8,059 nt of DNA. Source: RUG12395 sp045541735 (GTDB lineage: Bacteria > Bacillota > Clostridia > Oscillospirales > CAG-272). Position 1 is the stretch's first letter. Each line of letters starts with the position of its first letter. The stretch spans positions 1 through 8,059 of the forward strand of contig JAZQJQ010000057.1 in the NCBI GenBank assembly GCA_045541735.1, read 5' to 3'. Of the stretch, positions 6,062 to 8,059 are shown in pieces. The position numbers were made by a program, and so were the translations under genes. A model generated the notes under the pieces. That model was not told the DNA's origin and did no database searches. It saw only the letters and a list, made by a program, of their open reading frames with translations.

Positions 6062-6102
6062 TTTTTGTGCAAAAAATAGAAATGGTGAGTTTTGCACAAA
6101 AA
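6062..6102. promoter_or_regulatory. Paired TTTTG-NN-CAAAA dyads
   Basis: TTTTTGTGCAAAA (6062-6074) and TTTTGCACAAAAA (6090-6102) are a perfect 13-base inverted repeat. Each arm is itself a dyad (TTTTG, two bases, CAAAA), with centres 27 bases apart. They lie 30 bases upstream of the RNA promoter. They may be two operator sites; a hairpin is the alternative. Confidence 0.45.
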
Positions 6103-6106
6103 CTTA

Positions 6107-6135
6107 TTTACAAACGCAAAAATATATGATAAAAT
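6107..6135 (+). promoter_or_regulatory. Possible divergent promoter
   Basis: TTTACA (6107-6112), 17 bases, TAAAAT (6130-6135). Each hexamer has one mismatch to consensus. No gene follows on the plus strand before the terminator at 6281-6309, so it would make an RNA of about 165 nt. In such AT-rich sequence a chance match is possible. Confidence 0.35.
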
Positions 6136-6179
6136 AAATCTGTTGTTGTGGTGAAATGGGCCTTCCCGTTTAGCCAAAC

Positions 6180-6206
6180 AAAAAGCCTCCCCTATGTAAG
6201 AGGGGG
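6180..6206 (-). terminator. Terminator hairpin in the left arm
   Basis: On the minus strand CCCCT (6205-6201) pairs with AGGGG (6193-6189), and TTTTT follows after GAGGC. It is the likely stop for transcripts from the HAD gene at 6322-6975. Confidence 0.5.
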
Positions 6207-6280
6207 CGGCTCGCTTGGCGAGGCGGAGGGGTTGTGTCCATAATATGATAGAAACAATCCCTCAGTCAGCTTAGCTGACA

Positions 6281-6309
6281 GCTCCCTTTGCACAAGGGAG
6301 CCGTTTTTT
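6281..6309 (+). terminator. Terminator hairpin in the right arm
   Basis: An 8-bp stem, GCTCCCTT/AAGGGAGC, around TGCAC, then CG and six T. The core is 20 of 21 bases identical to the terminator hairpin at 268-288. Confidence 0.7.
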
Positions 6310-6321
6310 GCTTTATGATTC

Positions 6322-6975
6322 TTAGTTTTTGTTAATAAGCTCTCTAAGCTCTTCAACGGTGTTTGCGATGTAGGTCGCACCCGCGGCCTCCAGCTCCCCG
6401 CGGCTGCCGTATCCGTACAGCACCGCCGCGCAGGGGGCGCCGTGCTGTTTTGCGCCGAGCACGTCGTGCTCTCGGTCGCCTATCATCAGCGTATCTTCTG
6501 CGGGGTCAAAGCCTTCAAGCCGGGCAAGATATGCGATAACATCCGCCTTTTTGGTTCTTTCCTCCGTCATCGTACTTCCGGCAATGCGGTCAAAATACTT
6601 TGCAAAGCCGAAATGCTCGGCGATTCGTATTGCGTACGGTTCAGGCTTTGAGGTAGCCATATATATCCTTCTGCCCTGCGATTTCATTTCAGCTAGCAGT
6701 TCCGGAATGCCTTCGTATACCTTGTTTTCAAATATTCCGCGGTCGCCGAAATACTCGCGGTAAAGAGCAAGCGCGTGCAGACCCTCCTCCTCGGTAAGGT
6801 CGTAATGCTCGCACAGAGATCTTGCAAGCGGGGGACCGATGTGCCTGCAAAGCACCTCAAAGGGCGGTACGGGTATATCCATTTTACGCAGTGCGTAAGC
6901 AATGGAATTGGTGATACCTTCGGCAGGGTCGGTAAGCGTACCGTCAAGGTCGAACATCAGATTTTTAAATTTCAT
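6322..6975 (-). CDS. HAD hydrolase, phosphoglycolate phosphatase-like (HAD-IA)
   Basis: A 217-residue cytoplasmic phosphatase of the Gph/PpaX type. Nucleophile D9 and D11 lie in F-D-L-D-G-T (8-13), motif II is T108-S109, motif III K143 (K142 is adjacent), and motif IV is G-D-R-E-H-D (166-171) with metal ligands D167 and D171. The helical cap at about 16-85 has the H-I-G-P-P-L signature (45-50) common in this subgroup. Likely substrates are phosphoglycolate, pyrophosphate or nucleoside monophosphates; the sequence does not separate these. The start at 6975 is supported by GAGGTG 6 bases upstream and by the beta strand that begins at residue 4. The much longer open frame upstream has no support. 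Divergent from the MBL-fold gene, with 54 bases between start codons. Confidence 0.92.
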   Translation of the reverse strand: MKFKNLMFDLDGTLTDPAEGITNSIAYALRKMDIPVPPFEVLCRHIGPPLARSLCEHYDLTEEEGLHALALYREYFGDRGIFENKVYEGIPELLAEMKSQGRRIYMATSKPEPYAIRIAEHFGFAKYFDRIAGSTMTEERTKKADVIAYLARLEGFDPAEDTLMIGDREHDVLGAKQHGAPCAAVLYGYGSRGELEAAGATYIANTVEELRELINKN

Positions 6976-6999
6976 TATAAACACCTCGCTTTTCACAAC

Positions 7000-7028
7000 A
7001 TTGTACCAAACAAACGGGTAAAAATCAA
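7000..7028 (-). promoter_or_regulatory. Promoter of the HAD-IA gene
   Basis: On the minus strand TTGATT (7028-7023) and TACAAT (7005-7000) are spaced by 17 bases. The -35 ends two bases before the ATG of the divergent gene. Confidence 0.7.
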
Positions 7029-7029
7029 T

Positions 7030-7893
7030 ATGGCAAAAAGAGAAAGAAAAAGGAATAAAAAGCAGATCTTGATACGGCTTTGTATACTTGCCGCGGTCAT
7101 CGTGCTTGTTGCAGGGGCGGTGTATGCGTACTGCACGCGTTTGCGGGGGGCTGTATTCGAAGTTTGTTTTCTCGACGTCGGCCAAGGCGATTCGGCGGTA
7201 TGCTTTTTCCCCGACGGCACGGTGGTTCTCATAGATGCCGGAGAGGCGGATATGGCACAGCGCGTATGCGGCTTTTTGCGCGAACGCGGTGTTACGCGTA
7301 TCGACTTTGCCGTTGCTACGCATCCGCATACCGATCATATAGGAGGGATGGCGGAGGTGTTGGATAGCTTTGAGATCGGCGAGCTTTGGCTGCCCGACTT
7401 CGTTAATTACGTACCTGCTTACGGAATGATGATGAGCACGGCATACAGAAAGGGAATTCCGGTCCGTACCGCCGAAGCGGGTGCGGAGATGATAAAGGAC
7501 TGTGCCGTATTTCTCGGACCTCCGCAAAAAGCAGAGTACAGCGAGATAAACGATGCAAGCGCCGTACTGTGCATCACTTACGAAAAAAGGACATTTCTGT
7601 TTATGGGTGATGGCGAGGCGTGCGCTGAGTACGATATACCCGAAGTTGATTGCGACGTGTTAAAATTGGGCCACCACGGTTCCTCAAGCTCCGGATCGCC
7701 GTATTTTCTCCGCAAGGTAAGACCCGAATTCGTAATAATATCCTCGGGCGAGGATAACCCGTACGGACATCCTCATATAGAAACGAAATACGACCTCACA
7801 ATGTCAGGCGCACTGGTCTATAATACCGCATATTACGGAGACATATCCGTAAGAACGGATGGCGTGAGAGTGAAGGTAAAATATTGGGAATAA
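7030..7893 (+). CDS. Membrane-anchored MBL-fold hydrolase, ComEC C-terminal-like
   Basis: A 287-residue protein. A basic N-terminus (K/R-rich, 1-16) and one hydrophobic segment at about 17-34 suggest a signal anchor with the enzyme outside the membrane. The metallo-beta-lactamase domain starts at about 43 with F-L-D-V-G-Q-G-D-S (47-55) and L-I-D-A-G (67-71). The metal motif H-P-H-T-D-H is at 98-103, N-D-A-S at 174-177, M-G-D-G-E at 192-196 and G-H-H-G-S at 214-218. This order matches the C-terminal domain of the DNA-uptake channel ComEC, but the Competence membrane domain is absent, as in many stand-alone Firmicutes paralogues. Activity on nucleic acid or a phosphodiester is inference. The ATG at 7030 is chosen because it leads directly into the anchor, although its ribosome binding site is weak (GGGT). 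I see no convincing promoter. Confidence 0.9.
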   Translation: MAKRERKRNKKQILIRLCILAAVIVLVAGAVYAYCTRLRGAVFEVCFLDVGQGDSAVCFFPDGTVVLIDAGEADMAQRVCGFLRERGVTRIDFAVATHPHTDHIGGMAEVLDSFEIGELWLPDFVNYVPAYGMMMSTAYRKGIPVRTAEAGAEMIKDCAVFLGPPQKAEYSEINDASAVLCITYEKRTFLFMGDGEACAEYDIPEVDCDVLKLGHHGSSSSGSPYFLRKVRPEFVIISSGEDNPYGHPHIETKYDLTMSGALVYNTAYYGDISVRTDGVRVKVKYWE

Positions 7894-7908
7894 ATACAAA
7901 AGCAAAAC

Positions 7909-7940
7909 AAAAAGAGGCAACGAGTGCCTCTTTTTATTTT
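7909..7940 (+). terminator. Terminator of the MBL-fold gene
   Basis: AAAGAGGCA (7911-7919) pairs with TGCCTCTTT (7925-7933) around ACGAG, extended by A-T pairs, then a T-rich tail. It begins 15 bases after the stop codon. Confidence 0.92.
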
Positions 7941-7952
7941 GGCCTGCCCGAC

Positions 7953-8042
7953 AGGATTCGATTCTACGCGCTCGACGCGCTCCGGTCCGCTCGGCTCTCG
8001 ACGTCCCCCGGACGTCGATTCACTACCGAGCGTTCGAATCCT
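7953..8042. repeat. GC-rich palindromic element, three-way-junction fold
   Basis: AGGATTCGA (7953-7961) pairs with TCGAATCCT (8034-8042) as a closing stem. Inside are a hairpin CGCG/CGCG (7967-7979) and a long arm, CGCTCGG/CCGAGCG (7988-7994/8026-8032), topped by TCGACGTCC, CCC, GGACGTCGA (7998-8018). The composition is much more GC-rich than the flanks. The T-loop-like TTCGAAT does not belong to a tRNA. It may be a dispersed extragenic palindrome or a structured RNA. The rest of the window end (8043-8059) shows nothing. Confidence 0.7.
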
Positions 8043-8059
8043 TCCATTTGTAAAAGCAA

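Larger units (their letters stand above)
6180..6309. repeat. Intergenic inverted-repeat element, MITE/REP-like
   Basis: A left arm (6180-6235) and a right arm (6254-6309) are imperfect inverted copies around an 18-base AT-rich centre. The inner ends GAGGGGTTGT and ACAATCCCTC match at 9 of 10 positions. Each arm has two hairpins. The outer ones are CCCCT/AGGGG (6189-6205) and GCTCCCTT/AAGGGAGC (6281-6301). The inner ones are CTCGC/GCGAG (6210-6222) and GTCAGC/GCTGAC (6265-6279). The outer hairpins face T-runs on opposite strands, so the element carries a terminator at each end. The minus-strand HAD gene ending at 6322 would read into it. I see no transposase or clear target duplication. Confidence 0.65.

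Noticed and set aside
5962..6177. 71-codon minus-strand ORF ending in Met-Asn-Arg
   Set aside because: It needs a TTG start without SD and runs through the dyads and the RNA promoter; only its last three codons, with their own SD, are of interest.
7950..8046. tRNA gene, suggested by TTCGAAT near GGATTCGA on both strands
   Set aside because: The bases flanking TTCGAAT do not form a T stem, and there is no acceptor, D or anticodon arm; the block folds as a palindrome instead.

Overview
The window looks like chromosomal DNA of a low-to-mid GC Gram-positive anaerobe (Bacillota, class Clostridia, probably a gut or rumen Oscillospiraceae/Ruminococcaceae-type organism). This placement is inference. 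It rests on a T-box-controlled pheST operon, strong AAGGAGG-type ribosome binding sites, consensus sigma-A promoters, many Rho-independent terminators, a Bacillus-like Cys4 insert in PheS, and terminator-like intergenic repeats.

Layout. (1) 1-170: the 3' end of an unrecognised Cys-rich gene on +, then a repeat-type terminator (266-294). (2) 380-703: the 3' remnant of a gene on -, with its 5' side cut off at the pheST promoter. (3) 693-4576: the pheS-pheT operon, with a near-perfect promoter, a T-box leader with a UUC (Phe) specifier, pheS, pheT and a strong terminator. Its two products form the alpha2beta2 phenylalanyl-tRNA synthetase; uncharged tRNA-Phe is read by the leader. (4) 4681-5427 (-): a Cof-type HAD phosphatase with its own promoter and a palindromic operator candidate. 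(5) 5528-5997 (-): an apparent stand-alone non-coding RNA of about 470 nt, with a consensus promoter, nested long-range helices and an 18-bp terminator stem. It opens with two tandem 42-nt modules, each carrying a perfect Shine-Dalgarno and a three-codon ORF. (6) 6010-6321: no gene; it holds the RNA promoter, paired dyads, a possible divergent promoter and a 130-bp inverted-repeat element with outward-facing terminators. (7) 6322-6975 (-): a phosphoglycolate-phosphatase-like HAD hydrolase, divergent from (8) 7030-7893 (+): a membrane-anchored metallo-beta-lactamase-fold hydrolase resembling the ComEC C-terminal domain. (9) 7909-8059: a terminator, then a GC-rich palindromic element that folds as a three-way junction.

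The genes other than pheST show no functional linkage. The best candidate for something undescribed is the structured RNA at 5528-5997. I cannot tell from sequence alone whether it belongs to a known large RNA class. A secondary point of interest is PheS, whose phenylalanine-pocket motifs differ from the textbook bacterial enzyme.
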